In this document: piece by piece, positions 20,562 to 33,380 of the stretch
Position numbering within the stretch: position 1 is the first letter of the stretch
Layout: each line of letters starts with the position of its first letter
Source: an uncultured Planktomarina sp.
Lineage (GTDB): Bacteria; Pseudomonadota; Alphaproteobacteria; Rhodobacterales; Rhodobacteraceae
Length of the DNA: 64,000 bases
Direction: 5' to 3'
NCBI GenBank assembly: GCA_905182425.1
Contig: CAJJBP010000015.1
Coordinates: 56,001-120,000, forward strand
The notes under the pieces: model-generated
The model's database searches: none
The model's input: the letters and a program-made list of their open reading frames with translations, nothing else
What the model was told of the DNA's origin: nothing
Translations under genes and position numbers: made by a program

Positions 20562-21620
20562 ATGGTTCAAGACCCCGCGGCAAACTTCACTATTAAGTTA
20601 GAAACTGACGAGCCTCAGTTAGTAGCTCTGGGCTGGCAGTCCTTTTTTGAAGATCAAATTACATTTGTTAACAAAGAAACCTCCATTCCTGTTCGCGTTA
20701 CTCAAGTACACCGTAATACGATAAACATCATGGGAGTTGATATCGACCATAAAATTCCAGCTGTGCTGGAAGTGGCTGTCGGCGATTGGTTGTTATTGGA
20801 CAAAGACAATCCACGAAACAGTCTTATTCTTAAACGGAAAAGTTTGGTAAAACGACGCGCCCCTGGGCATGATCGTAAAGAACAATTAATCGCAGCCAAC
20901 CTTGACACCACGTTTATCGTCTCGTCGTGCAATCAGGACTTTAATATAGCACGTCTAGAGCGTTATGTTGCCATGGCGCATGACGCTGAAGTAGCTCCCG
21001 TCATTATTTTAACAAAAAATGACCTTAGTGACGACCCACAAAGCTATGCAAAACGGGCCTCGTCAATCTCTTCTCGTGTCCCTGTGATTTGTTTAGATGG
21101 TCGTCATAACCAAGCACGCTTGCAGCTCGCACCTTGGTGCGTACTGGGACAAACCGTCGCTTTTCTTGGATCCTCGGGAGTCGGGAAGTCCACCTTAGTA
21201 AACACGTTGTCCGGCAATAACGACATTGAGACGCAAGATGTCCGTACGGCCGATGACCGTGGACGTCACACAACAACACGCCGACAATTGTATATCTTGG
21301 GGGGAGGCTGTGCTATCATCGACACGCCAGGCATGCGCGAGTTGCAACTCACCGATGTTGCCGTCGGATTAAGAGAAACCTTCGCTGATCTGCACGCGTT
21401 GACGCAAAACTGCCGTTTCAACGACTGCGTACACAACAAAGAGCCGGGGTGCGCAATTACAGCAGCAATCAAGAGCAAAGAAATTGACGTGGCACGGGTA
21501 CAGCGATGGGTTAAACTTGTAGCAGAAGATCAAGAGAATACGAGTGCGCTGGCCCAAAAGAGTTACCGTGACAAAGGCCGCAGTAAACTCACCAAAGGCA
21601 AGAAAAGAAATCATAAATAG
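20562..21620 (+). CDS. rsgA: Ribosome small subunit-dependent GTPase A
   Basis: Circularly permuted GTPase: LTKNDL, GSSGVGKSTLVNTL, DTPGMREL, zinc motif CRFNDCVHNKEPGC. Confidence 0.95.
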   Translation: MVQDPAANFTIKLETDEPQLVALGWQSFFEDQITFVNKETSIPVRVTQVHRNTINIMGVDIDHKIPAVLEVAVGDWLLLDKDNPRNSLILKRKSLVKRRAPGHDRKEQLIAANLDTTFIVSSCNQDFNIARLERYVAMAHDAEVAPVIILTKNDLSDDPQSYAKRASSISSRVPVICLDGRHNQARLQLAPWCVLGQTVAFLGSSGVGKSTLVNTLSGNNDIETQDVRTADDRGRHTTTRRQLYILGGGCAIIDTPGMRELQLTDVAVGLRETFADLHALTQNCRFNDCVHNKEPGCAITAAIKSKEIDVARVQRWVKLVAEDQENTSALAQKSYRDKGRSKLTKGKKRNHK

Positions 21621-22133
21621 AGAGTAACCTCTGAATTAGTTGGTATTTATCATATTGCCGCCAATCGCCCCCCCCCAAGGCAGGCCAATCTTATCATTGT
21701 TTGGCCTCATACATGGCTAAAAAGCCATCCTGCGCCGCCACGCGTGACAGGGCCGCCAGCAAACAGGTCCCAGGCAATGCAACTGGCATAATGTGTAAAG
21801 CCCCATCAAATATTAGAGCTCCAAAGGCCTTTTGAGACTTACGAGCCTTGCTATCAGAACATTGCGTTGTGATCTGAGTAAGTCCCCGTAGCATCGATTG
21901 AAAAATCGTTCTAAACCCACTTAAAAAAAATTTAAATTCTATGGTCCTAATGCCTGAGCCGTGCCACCCAAAACTCAACCCTCCCTTGGCCACAGCCAAC
22001 GTTTGCTATCTTCTGATAGGATTGCAAAAATCCACTTAAACCTCAAAAAATTTGTTTCAGCTTTCCTAAAGCTTAGGGAGCGTACGTGTAATACGCTTCA
22101 TATTTCACAAGCATAACAGAGGTAAAAATTCTT

Positions 22134-22835
22134 CTAAGAGGCACTCAGCCATGCGCGTAAAGCGTCGTTGGTCTCTTTTGGTTGTTCCAAAGTTGGAAAA
22201 TGTGCCGCATCTTCGATAACTTTCAAATGCGCTGTCTCAATCAGTTCTGCAATAAACTCATGCCTTTTTGGAAGATAAAATGGATCTTTTGCTCCGCATA
22301 AGATCAAGGTCGGACATTTGATTTTGCGAAGTAAAGCCTGCTGATCTCGACGACGCTGCATAGCACGCGATTGCCTAACAAAAGCCAATGTCCCAAGAGA
22401 TATCGCCATATCAAAAATCAACTTTGAAATATTTTCTTTGAATTGTGTATCAGCCAAATATCCCGGGCCCAGTTCTTCTTGCATCGCTTTTTCTAGATTT
22501 CCCGCACGTGCTAAGACTATTAACGGCTCACGTTCAGCAGCCCTTATTGGGGCTTCTTGCATGGTATTAGTATCCATCAGACACAACCGGGTCACGCGGT
22601 CAGGTGCGCGCCTTACAATTTCCATAGCAACCATGCCACCCATTCCCAATCCACATAGCGCGAAACGGTGCGGCGTGACATCAAGAATTCCACTGGCAAT
22701 CTCTTCGATACGCTCACCTATGTGAATCGGCGCAACCATCACGGCACGTGCATGCGACAGGCCATCAATTTGTGGTGCAAACAAGCGCGCATCACACATC
22801 AGATCAGGTAAGAATACAATTGGTTCAGATATCAT
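22134..22835 (-). CDS. Alpha/beta hydrolase
   Basis: LPDLMCDARLFAPQID, CGLGMGGMVAMEI nucleophile elbow, CGAKDPFYLPKRH, AAHFPTLEQP. Confidence 0.88.
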   Translation of the reverse strand: MISEPIVFLPDLMCDARLFAPQIDGLSHARAVMVAPIHIGERIEEIASGILDVTPHRFALCGLGMGGMVAMEIVRRAPDRVTRLCLMDTNTMQEAPIRAAEREPLIVLARAGNLEKAMQEELGPGYLADTQFKENISKLIFDMAISLGTLAFVRQSRAMQRRRDQQALLRKIKCPTLILCGAKDPFYLPKRHEFIAELIETAHLKVIEDAAHFPTLEQPKETNDALRAWLSAS

Positions 22836-23032
22836 AAAACGTTTGTTGCAAGTTTCACAGTCTGTGCCAAGTCACATAGGAAATTATTAATGTTTTAATT
22901 AATTTTCTAAGGCTCAGTCAACGCCGACGCATTGAAACTTAGAATGAACGCCCGCATTTTGAGCCATAAATATCTTTTCAGAGTATTGCCTTAAAACGCT
23001 ATAATCAAACCCGAGTAGTACCAAGGCCAAAA

Positions 23033-23896
23033 CTACCCCAAGTATTTATCACAAAATTCATTTGTGAATTTGACTGCTGTTTCTGTTTGGCTAGGGTTCA
23101 TAAGATCACCAACCACAAGATGTCCATATGGATCATCCCCGCCAGGAAGTCGAAGCTGCTCAGTGGGCCCAGACCAGCGCTGCAAAAGTCGATGTGTTTT
23201 TCGTGACGACACCACCTGATCTTCGTAACAGTATATAACTGCTAAAGGAGTTTTGAATTTTTTGAACCGCAATTTTGCTGCATCTTTAACTGCATCCATC
23301 ATCGTGAAAACAGCTTGGATGCTATAGTTTAGTGTCCAATAGGCATTATGAGCAGCACTATGTGGCTCACTTTGACGATCACTTCCAAAAACCCAGGGCC
23401 CCCAAAATCGAATGCCCGGCAGCTGTAATACAGTGTTTAGCCAGCCCTTCGTTAACCCAAAATTTGGAGATACAAATACACAGGCAGCAATTTGACTTTG
23501 GTTTTCGTTAAGTGCGCGCAAAACCAATGGCGCGCCTGTTGAACAGGCAATAACGACTACTTTCCTACCAATTTTTCGCCCAATCTGCAAGGCTTCGTCT
23601 GTATCCGTCCGCCAATCTGCAAGACGCGCCAGTCCCATAGCAGAACTATCTTGCCCGTGCCCAGTTAGGCGTGTGAAGAATAGATTTGCCTCTAAATGTT
23701 TTGCAACTTGGTCAGGAAAGGGACGAAGCTCTTCAGAGCTTGCCGAAAACCCATGAATAAAAACGACGGAAATATCCTGCTGCCAACTCGGACGATCTGC
23801 CCACAAAACGCGTTTGCGCATTTGGCTGCTCAAAGACGGAACCTGCGCTTCACGATCCGCGAGCCAAGTTATAATATTTTCCACGACTGGTACCAT
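23033..23896 (-). CDS. Alpha/beta hydrolase (lysophospholipase/carboxylesterase-like)
   Basis: VVFIHGFSASSEELRPFPDQVAKHLEANLFFTRLTGHGQDSSAM; VIACSTGAPLVLRAL. Confidence 0.87.
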   Translation of the reverse strand: MVPVVENIITWLADREAQVPSLSSQMRKRVLWADRPSWQQDISVVFIHGFSASSEELRPFPDQVAKHLEANLFFTRLTGHGQDSSAMGLARLADWRTDTDEALQIGRKIGRKVVVIACSTGAPLVLRALNENQSQIAACVFVSPNFGLTKGWLNTVLQLPGIRFWGPWVFGSDRQSEPHSAAHNAYWTLNYSIQAVFTMMDAVKDAAKLRFKKFKTPLAVIYCYEDQVVSSRKTHRLLQRWSGPTEQLRLPGGDDPYGHLVVGDLMNPSQTETAVKFTNEFCDKYLG

Positions 23897-23903
23897 TAAA
23901 GAT

Positions 23904-25247
23904 TTAACCCAGACTTTTGGCAGCGAGTGGCTTGTAAAAAACGATAATCAAAAGTGCTGCAACCATCAAAATAGCAGCTGGAATTAATGTGACACTGACG
24001 TGCAGTGCTGCAACTGCATCTGGGAGTTGTTCCACATATCCGTCAGTAGTCTCGCGCCAGCCATAAGTTCCTAAAATTGTAGCAAGTAATAAGGGAGCAA
24101 ATGCATTCGCAACCTTTTGTCCAAATAACCAAAGTCCAGAGAATGCGCCTTCTATGGCTTCGCCACTTTGGGCGCGCGTCACATCCATTAAGTCGGGATA
24201 CATCGCCCAGGGTATTTGCTGGTAGGAACCATTGGCCATGCCGGCCAGAATAAACAACCCAGAAATAGCGGTTAAATTAACAGATGGCATTGCAGAATAA
24301 AGGCCTGCCAACACAAAAACATAAAATACCAACCCCCAGACTAAAGCTATGACTTTTCCAAGTTTTTTACTTGCCCAAACCCAAAAAACTTGTGACAAAA
24401 TTGAGCCCAATACAAAGGCAGCAAAAAGTGTTGCCATTGTTCCCAATCCAGCGGCCAATCCAGACAGAGCTGTCTGACCATCATCCAAAATAAGATAAAG
24501 AGCGGCAAACGGTAGGCCTGCAGTAATAAGGGCAACCGCCAAAGTCATAACACCATAAAGTAATGTTAACATGACAAAAGCCTTGTTTTGAAACACTAAA
24601 GATAGCATTGAAATTGGATCAAGCACGCTTGGCTTTGTAATGCGTGGTGCATTGCGCGTAATAAATACAGATAACCATATTGCGCCAACAATTAAGGGAG
24701 AAATTAATAATGCCGCCCAAAAGAAACCCTCTCGACTGTTACCAGCCAATACTGGAATCACTGCCCCACCAATTAAAATACCAAGGCTCGCAAACCCCAT
24801 ACGCCAAGCTGTCATCTCAGAACGCTCTGTTGCATCTTGGGTCATTTCACCGGCTGTTGCTCCATAAGGAATAGCGACCATGGTAAAACCAATTGTCGCA
24901 ACGACAAAAAATGAACCTACCCACAGTGCCGCAAAGCCAGAAGAAATATCCCCCGGCGCTGCAAAAAGGCCAAGGATGCCTGCAACCATAATCAAAGCCC
25001 CAATCGAAATCCACGGAGCACGTCGACCCCATTTACTGCTAGTTTTATCAGACAGCCAGCCCACGATAGGATCCGTAAAAATGTCAAAAATTAAAATAGC
25101 AGTAGTTACAATTCCAGCCAACCCAATTGGAACCCCAAGATAGTTTGTCAAAAATGCTAAGACCAGAAGTTGTTTGATAACTACAAAAACCACGATCCCC
25201 ATGTCAGCTAGGCCCCAGCCTGCTTTTTGAGTTCTCGACAGTGCCAT
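23904..25247 (-). CDS. MFS transporter, glycoside-pentoside-hexuronide (GPH)-like
   Basis: 12 TM-like segments; IFDIFTDPIVGWLSDKTSSKWGRRAPWISIGA typical of GPH MFS. Confidence 0.88.
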   Translation of the reverse strand: MALSRTQKAGWGLADMGIVVFVVIKQLLVLAFLTNYLGVPIGLAGIVTTAILIFDIFTDPIVGWLSDKTSSKWGRRAPWISIGALIMVAGILGLFAAPGDISSGFAALWVGSFFVVATIGFTMVAIPYGATAGEMTQDATERSEMTAWRMGFASLGILIGGAVIPVLAGNSREGFFWAALLISPLIVGAIWLSVFITRNAPRITKPSVLDPISMLSLVFQNKAFVMLTLLYGVMTLAVALITAGLPFAALYLILDDGQTALSGLAAGLGTMATLFAAFVLGSILSQVFWVWASKKLGKVIALVWGLVFYVFVLAGLYSAMPSVNLTAISGLFILAGMANGSYQQIPWAMYPDLMDVTRAQSGEAIEGAFSGLWLFGQKVANAFAPLLLATILGTYGWRETTDGYVEQLPDAVAALHVSVTLIPAAILMVAALLIIVFYKPLAAKSLG

Positions 25248-25331
25248 TTTCGGTTCCTACTAATAAAGCTGCTTTCTTGACCATTAACCAATGCAACGGG
25301 AGGCTGAAATAGTATGAGTTTCCCACATCCC

Positions 25332-25581
25332 TCATTCTGACAGGCCAGTAATTTCGTATAAAGGGAAAAGGCCTACTTGCGCAATTACAACCGTTTCATC
25401 AATGTCTTCAGCTACATCAACTAAAATCTCAGTGATGAAGATACCCCCACCTAAGATACCTCCTGGCCCTACATTTTTCAATTTTCATAACAGTAGCCAG
25501 CCGCGCCATTGAATTACCCAAACCCTGCCGCCGACCCATCAACTTCGTCATATGAGCCAGACGCTCCTCAGGACTGTTCAT
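25332..25581 (-). pseudogene. Small hypothetical ORF of about 82 codons with one apparent frameshift
   Basis: MNSPEERLAHMTKLMGRRQGLGNSMARLATVM, then in another frame KNVGPGGILGGGIFITEILVDVAEDIDETVVIAQVGLFPLYEITGLSE*; the break falls in T-rich runs near 25475-25490. Confidence 0.4.
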
Positions 25582-25660
25582 TTTTGGTTAACTAGGATAG
25601 TTTATTGAATAATTTGGCATCTTATGCTGTTAATTATTATTATTTTGCTCAAGCACTACG

Positions 25661-26440
25661 CTAACAACATTTGTTATAGCCGCCTCGAATTAGTGATAAA
25701 GCGTTTGGTGCTGAAAAGCTGTGATCTGCTCCCTTCAACAGGGTCAATTGCACGTCTGCACACTGGATATGCGCAAAAAGTTTATTTGCAAGCTCTATCG
25801 AAACATCCTCATCCAAATCGCCCTGAAGTAATCGGACAGGAAAAGGCAAATCAAGAGGCTGGCGTAATACTAGGTGGGCCCGGCCATCATCAATCAGCCG
25901 TTTTGTAATTGGGTAAGGATTACCGTAGGAAGAGGGGATATTAACTACTCCCTCTTCTAACAGATGCTGGCGAGTGGCTTTATTGAACCCCGCCCAATAC
26001 CCGTCTTCGGTGAAATCTGGAGCGGCAGCAATTGTAACCATACCTGCAATTTTTTCAGAATTTCGTTTCGCTAGTAACAACGCGATCCAGCCACCCATGG
26101 AAGATCCAACCAATATTTGAGGACCGTCCGTAACATTTTCAAGCAAATCTTGCGCGTCGTTAGCCCAATCTCCAATACAGCCGTCGACAAAAACCCCAGA
26201 AGATTTCCCATGGCCTGAATAATCAAAACGCAGGAATGAAAGTCCTTGCTCTTTGCACATCGCTTCGAGATGCAGTGCTTTGGTTCCAGACATATCAGAC
26301 ATGAAACCACCGAGAAAAACTATGCCCGGAGCTGTGCCTTTCGTCTTAACGTAGGCGATTTTTCGTCCAGTTTTTGTTTTATGAAATTTCAAGAGACCCA
26401 CCACCCATGTCTCATCTAAAATACATCGCGGGGAAAACAA
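25661..26440 (-). CDS. Alpha/beta hydrolase (serine aminopeptidase S33-like)
   Basis: IVFLGGFMSDMSGTKALHLEAMCKEQGLSFLRFDYSGHGKSSG, LVGSSMGGWIALLLA, GADHSFS; true start may be internal. Confidence 0.88.
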   Translation of the reverse strand: MFSPRCILDETWVVGLLKFHKTKTGRKIAYVKTKGTAPGIVFLGGFMSDMSGTKALHLEAMCKEQGLSFLRFDYSGHGKSSGVFVDGCIGDWANDAQDLLENVTDGPQILVGSSMGGWIALLLAKRNSEKIAGMVTIAAAPDFTEDGYWAGFNKATRQHLLEEGVVNIPSSYGNPYPITKRLIDDGRAHLVLRQPLDLPFPVRLLQGDLDEDVSIELANKLFAHIQCADVQLTLLKGADHSFSAPNALSLIRGGYNKCC

Positions 26441-26682
26441 ACCCGTTTGATGCTAAGACCCACTTTAAATAAATGAGGCATATAAAGATGTGACTAATTA
26501 GCCTCTACTACAACCTATATTTACTTCCAAAAGGCAACTAGCTTAATTTTTTAATTCTTCAGACAGCTCTGATTAAAATGCCCTGTTGACAGCAAGGTCC
26601 AAAGCATCAAAGTGACGTAATATGTTATTTTTTCCCGCAATCGGGCGTTCCGTGGGCGCCAAACCGACGAGGAGTGCCCTTG

Positions 26683-28638
26683 ATGGCCGAAGTCTCCCTT
26701 ACCTTTCCTGATAATTCTGTGCGCAGCTACGAAGTTGGCACCACCGCAGCAGAAGTGGCCACAGACATTGCTTCATCGTTGGCCAAAAAAGCAATTTCAG
26801 CGACAATTAATGGGCAGCATTTTGATCTGGCTTGGCCGATTGAGATAAATTGTACTATTGAAATTCATTCTTTGAAAGATGAAGAGCAAGCCAACGAGCT
26901 GATCCGCCATGATTTGGCGCATGTCATGGCACGTGCTGTTCAGGAAATTTGGCCTGATGTTCAAGTAACCATTGGCCCCGTTATCAAAGACGGATGGTAC
27001 TATGACTTCGACCGCAAGGCACCATTCACACCAGAAGATTTGGTCATCATCGAAAAGAAGATGAAAGAGATCATAAACAAACGTGATACCATTCGGACCG
27101 AAGTTTGGGATCGCGAGCGCGCGATTAAGCATTACACAGATGCCAAAGAGCCCTATAAAGTTGAGCTTATTGGGTCTATCCCAGGTGATGAGCCATTGCG
27201 CATGTATTGGCATGGAGACTGGCAAGATCTATGCCGTGGTCCACATTTGCAACATACTGGCCAACTTCCAGCAGATGCTTTCAAATTAATGAACGTCGCT
27301 GGAGCTTATTGGCGCGGTGATAGTAAGCGAGCGATGTTACAGCGTATTTATGGGGTGGCCTTCACCAATAAAGAAAAGTTAAAGCAGCACCTTTATATGC
27401 TGGAAGAAGCAGCCAAGCGTGACCATCGTAAATTGGGTCGTGAAATGGACCTTTACCATATGCAAGAGGAGGCCCCTGGCCAAGTTTTTTGGCATCCAAA
27501 TGGTTGGACAATCTATACCGAATTACAAGATTATATGCGACGCAAACAACGATCAGGCGGTTACGTAGAGGTCAACACACCTCAAGTCGTGGACCGCAAG
27601 CTTTGGATTGCCTCTGGCCATTGGGATAAATATCAGGAGAATATGTTTATCGTTGAAGTGGACGAAGAGCACGCCCGCGAGAAAGCAGTTAATGCTTTGA
27701 AGCCGATGAACTGCCCCTGCCATGTGCAAATTTTCAATCAAGGCCTTAAATCATACCGCGACTTACCTCTCCGAATGGCAGAATTCGGCAGCTGTGCCCG
27801 CTATGAGCCGTCGGGCGCTTTACACGGCATTATGCGTGTGCGCGGCTTCACTCAGGATGATGGGCATATTTTTTGTAGTGAGGACCAAATTGAGGAAGAA
27901 ACAGCACTCTACATCAAGTACCTGACTTCCGTATACAAAGACCTTGGTTTTGAAAACTTTCGTGTAAAATTTAGTGACCGCCCTGAAAATCGGTCCGGCT
28001 CAGATGAGGTTTGGGATAGAGCAGAATCAGCGTTATTGGCGGCGACGCGCAAAGCAGGGATTGAACCTGAAATGAACCCAGGAGAAGGCGCTTTTTACGG
28101 CCCTAAACTTGAATTTGTTCTAACAGATGCCATTGGCCGAGATTGGCAGTGTGGTACTCATCAGGTCGATTTCGTTTTGCCTGAACGTTTGGATGCCTCT
28201 TACATCGGTAAAGATGGAAACAAGCATCGCCCAGTCATGTTGCACCGTGCTTGCCTTGGCTCATTCGAGCGTTTTATTGGTATTTTAATCGAAGAGCATT
28301 CCGGCAAGCTCCCTTTATGGCTAGCACCTCGCCAAGTCGTTGTGACTTCCATTGTATCAGACGCAGATATTTTTGTGCACGAAGCAGTTGCGGCCTTGCG
28401 CGCTGCAGGTGTCCGTGCTGAAGCAGATATTCGAAATGAAAAAATAAACTATAAAGTGCGTGAACACTCCGTTGCTAAAGTCCCAGTTATCTTAGCAATT
28501 GGCATGAAAGAAGTAGAGGAGCGCACAGTCTCTGTCCGCCGACTTGGCAGCAAGCAAAGCCAAATAATGAGCCTAGAACAATTGGTGCAAAATCTTGCAA
28601 CCGAATCTACCCCGCCCGATATGCTTGAACAGAATTAG
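26683..28638 (+). CDS. thrS: Threonyl-tRNA synthetase
   Basis: TGS domain, [82 protein letters not shown]. Confidence 0.98.
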   Translation: MAEVSLTFPDNSVRSYEVGTTAAEVATDIASSLAKKAISATINGQHFDLAWPIEINCTIEIHSLKDEEQANELIRHDLAHVMARAVQEIWPDVQVTIGPVIKDGWYYDFDRKAPFTPEDLVIIEKKMKEIINKRDTIRTEVWDRERAIKHYTDAKEPYKVELIGSIPGDEPLRMYWHGDWQDLCRGPHLQHTGQLPADAFKLMNVAGAYWRGDSKRAMLQRIYGVAFTNKEKLKQHLYMLEEAAKRDHRKLGREMDLYHMQEEAPGQVFWHPNGWTIYTELQDYMRRKQRSGGYVEVNTPQVVDRKLWIASGHWDKYQENMFIVEVDEEHAREKAVNALKPMNCPCHVQIFNQGLKSYRDLPLRMAEFGSCARYEPSGALHGIMRVRGFTQDDGHIFCSEDQIEEETALYIKYLTSVYKDLGFENFRVKFSDRPENRSGSDEVWDRAESALLAATRKAGIEPEMNPGEGAFYGPKLEFVLTDAIGRDWQCGTHQVDFVLPERLDASYIGKDGNKHRPVMLHRACLGSFERFIGILIEEHSGKLPLWLAPRQVVVTSIVSDADIFVHEAVAALRAAGVRAEADIRNEKINYKVREHSVAKVPVILAIGMKEVEERTVSVRRLGSKQSQIMSLEQLVQNLATESTPPDMLEQN

Positions 28639-28650
28639 AAACACCGCTTC

Positions 28651-28676
28651 AAAGGCGCCCAAATTGGGACCTTTTT
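28651..28676 (+). terminator. Intrinsic terminator-like hairpin downstream of thrS
   Basis: AAAGGCGCCCAAATTGGGACCTTTTTAT: stem-loop ending in a T-run. Confidence 0.6.
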
Positions 28677-28686
28677 ATATTAAGTT

Positions 28687-29010
28687 TTAATTAACATACT
28701 GAGCCTTTACGTCTGGCTTCCAACCCAAGGTCATATTCACCCCCTGAACTATCAATGGTCGCTTCATTAATACTGGGTATGTTTCAAGCAAAATAATAGG
28801 ATCTAATGAGCGTTGGATATCATTAAGGCCTCGCCATGTTGTGGATGATTTATTGATAAGACCATCTCCAAATTGAGCATATGCCTTTTCTAGTAAATTT
28901 TTAGGAACTCCTTCTGCACGTACGTCAACAAAGGCAACCTTCTTATTTAGAAGGGATTTTAGGGCTTGGCGGCAGGTATCGCAGGCTTTCAGGCCATATA
29001 AGATCATCAT
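28687..29010 (-). CDS. ArsC/Spx-family thioredoxin-fold protein (YffB-like)
   Basis: MILYGLKACDTCRQALKSL, VDVRAEGVP, RGLNDIQRS, MKRPLIVQG. Confidence 0.85.
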   Translation of the reverse strand: MMILYGLKACDTCRQALKSLLNKKVAFVDVRAEGVPKNLLEKAYAQFGDGLINKSSTTWRGLNDIQRSLDPIILLETYPVLMKRPLIVQGVNMTLGWKPDVKAQYVN

Positions 29011-29158
29011 ATTTTCCTTGATTTTATTTTTAAACGGATAGTTGATGGAATTGTGACTTCTGACGATTTCTCCAATTTTAATAAATTGGTAAGTTATTGT
29101 TAGCTGTTATGCCACCGGAAATGGAGCCGGCGAGCGAAGACTAATAGGAGAATTAGAT

Positions 29159-29368
29159 ATGCCACTCGGCACAGTAAAATGGTTTAACACCTCTAAAGGA
29201 TTCGGGTTCATCGAGCCCGACGGCGGCGGAGACGATGTATTCGTACATATCTCAGCAGTTGAAGGCGCTGGCATGACAGGCCTAACCGACAATCAAAAGG
29301 TCAATTATGAACTAGTTGAAGGACGCGATGGCCGAAAGATGGCCGGAGATATAAGCAGCACAGACTAA
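29159..29368 (+). CDS. Cold-shock domain protein
   Basis: [38 protein letters not shown]. Confidence 0.96.
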   Translation: MPLGTVKWFNTSKGFGFIEPDGGGDDVFVHISAVEGAGMTGLTDNQKVNYELVEGRDGRKMAGDISSTD

Positions 29369-29470
29369 AAACACGCGTTTAGTACACTGCCGAGACGAAG
29401 TTACTAATGACGAGGTTAGCCTATGGTTTGCCGCGGCTTTTCTGGTGGCTAGGTATAGTAGTCAATACGA

Positions 29471-30382
29471 TCAATCACGAAACAGCATTTCAAACTCACG
29501 CCATTCTCCTTTACTCATACTCGACGTCTCCTGTGTAACTGGTTCACCAGCCAACATCCGACGCATGCAATCAAGACCTTTGGCGGACAAAACAGCGCCA
29601 CCCAAACGATAATCTTCAAAGGCACCATACGCTGCTGGTACCCAGTCGCGTACCATTTCACAAATAGCGTCCGCGTAGACGCGAATTTCATATTGCGCAT
29701 GAGGGTCACCGCGCAGACGTAGAAAATGGAATAAGTTGTGTAAATCGACTTTCCAGTACCATTGAGTATATATATTGGCCGGAAGGTTCATCCGGGCAAG
29801 TTCACGCGCGAGGCCGTCTTGGCCCTCATCAGAGATCATAGCCTCATAATTATCGTATGCCCGATTACTATCAGATTTCAAAATATCTAACACTCGCGCA
29901 GCTTCAGCACCTTCCAGCAAATGTCCACGCCCTTGGTTATTAACAACCGATTGCGCTGCCAAGGCATCCGGCTCTGGAATATAAAACTCACGATCTAATA
30001 TTGAATAGCGGGCAGAGTATTCGTTTACGTTTGCAGTTCGATGACGAATCCACTGCCGTGCAACAAAAACTGGTAGCTTAACGTGTAGCTTGATTTCACA
30101 CATTTCAAACGGGGTAGAGTGCCAATGCCGCATAAGGTATCGGATCAAGCCCTCATCATTTTGAACAGATTTTGTCCCCCTTCCATAACTTACTCTTGCA
30201 GCCTGGCAGATCGCAGCATCATCCCCCATGTAATCAACGACCCGAACAAAACCATGATCCAAAACTGGAGCCGCTTTATAAAGGTGATTTTCCATACCCG
30301 GCGCTACTGCCCGAAGGGTTGGAACAGAATTTGATCGCAACTGATCAATTTCTTCTTGTTGTTCTGGTGTCAACGGCATCAC
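29471..30382 (-). CDS. thyX: FAD-dependent thymidylate synthase
   Basis: ThyX motif [29 protein letters not shown]. Confidence 0.96.
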   Translation of the reverse strand: MMPLTPEQQEEIDQLRSNSVPTLRAVAPGMENHLYKAAPVLDHGFVRVVDYMGDDAAICQAARVSYGRGTKSVQNDEGLIRYLMRHWHSTPFEMCEIKLHVKLPVFVARQWIRHRTANVNEYSARYSILDREFYIPEPDALAAQSVVNNQGRGHLLEGAEAARVLDILKSDSNRAYDNYEAMISDEGQDGLARELARMNLPANIYTQWYWKVDLHNLFHFLRLRGDPHAQYEIRVYADAICEMVRDWVPAAYGAFEDYRLGGAVLSAKGLDCMRRMLAGEPVTQETSSMSKGEWREFEMLFRD

Positions 30383-30475
30383 TATCCCCTAAGTTAAAGC
30401 AATCTGGTACGATTCCCTGCACACTATATATGGATGTGTGCCAAGGATGAACCTACTATATAGAGGAAAAAGAAA

Positions 30476-30898
30476 ATGAAATACCTACACACAATGGTCC
30501 GCGTGGCTAACTTGGAAATTTCAATGGCGTTTTTTACCCTTTTGGGACTTAAAGAAACGCGTCGATTGGATCATAATGCTGGACGATTTTCCTTAATTTT
30601 TATGGCTCCTCCTGGTCAACCTGAGTGTCCAGTTGAGTTGACTTATAACTGGGATGGTGACGATGGGCTACCCTCCGACAGTCGCCACTTTGGCCACCTT
30701 GCTTATGAGGTAGAGGATATTTACAAAACTTGTGAATTTTTGATGGAAAATGGCGTTGTGATTAACCGCCCTCCCCGTGACGGAAGAATGGCTTTTGTCC
30801 GCAGTCCTGATAATATTTCAATTGAGCTCTTGCAGTCTGGGGATAGCAAAGTCCCTTCCGAACCCTGGTTGTCAATGGAGAATACTAGCCATTGGTAG
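30476..30898 (+). CDS. gloA: Lactoylglutathione lyase (glyoxalase I)
   Basis: MKYLHTMVRVANLEISMAFFTLLGLKETRRLDHNAGRFSLIFM...VELTYNWD...FGHLAYEVEDIY...IELLQ. Confidence 0.92.
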   Translation: MKYLHTMVRVANLEISMAFFTLLGLKETRRLDHNAGRFSLIFMAPPGQPECPVELTYNWDGDDGLPSDSRHFGHLAYEVEDIYKTCEFLMENGVVINRPPRDGRMAFVRSPDNISIELLQSGDSKVPSEPWLSMENTSHW

Positions 30899-31257
30899 GT
30901 TTTGGATCCACATTTTGATGGTTTAGTAGCAACGGTCTTATTTGGACTTGTTCATGCACCGCAATCTATAAAAGCTGCATGCCAGCAAGCTTTAGTGCAG
31001 GCTCTAAATTTATCTGGGCCTATTAAACAACAGAATATTTTTACAAACCAATGAATTGGCCCATTTGCTAAAACCTAAAAAGTTCGACAAAACCTGCTTC
31101 CTATGGCCCGTGCGCCAATGCACTTTTTGGTGTTCGAATGGAGCGACCCCAGTTATCAAGGGGGTTTTCTATAAAGTCATTGGCTAGATCTATTGTTTGC
31201 TTAAGGTAGTTAACTCTTGCTTCAAGCAATTTCCCAAGCCCTTATGAACGGCGGCAA

Positions 31258-31520
31258 CTATGATATTTTTTGAGCCATTTTCTGAACAATTTTAGAGATA
31301 ATTTGGGAAAACTTATCGGGTGGAGGCAACGCACCAGACACCCATGCATATAAATCATGATCGTTTTCCGACAATAGAACGTCATAGTTTTGGAGTTGCT
31401 CAACACTTAGGGAATCAAGAGCCATCTCTGAAAAATGACCTAAAATTATGTCCATTTCCTTAATACCACGACGCATCGATCGCATCCTGAGACGCTTCAC
31501 AAAATGTTCTTGAGTTTCCA

Positions 31521-31521
<1 letters not shown>
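31258..31521 (-). CDS. sdhE: FAD assembly factor SdhE (DUF339)
   Basis: KRLRMRSMRRGIKEMDIILGHF...LSENDHDLYAWVSG. Confidence 0.9.
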
Positions 31522-33205
<1,684 letters not shown>

Positions 33206-33380
33206 AACAAGGTCTCAATTGTGCATTAAACATTAAAGGCTAAGGGTTCACACCTAGGACGCTAAGAATTCTATCCAGTGCTGGGTCGCTAAGCGTCAGA
33301 TCAGACTCACTAATTATTATCTCAATGAGAATTATCATAGCATCGACCATACAAAACGCAGCTAGAGGTTAGGAGATCAT

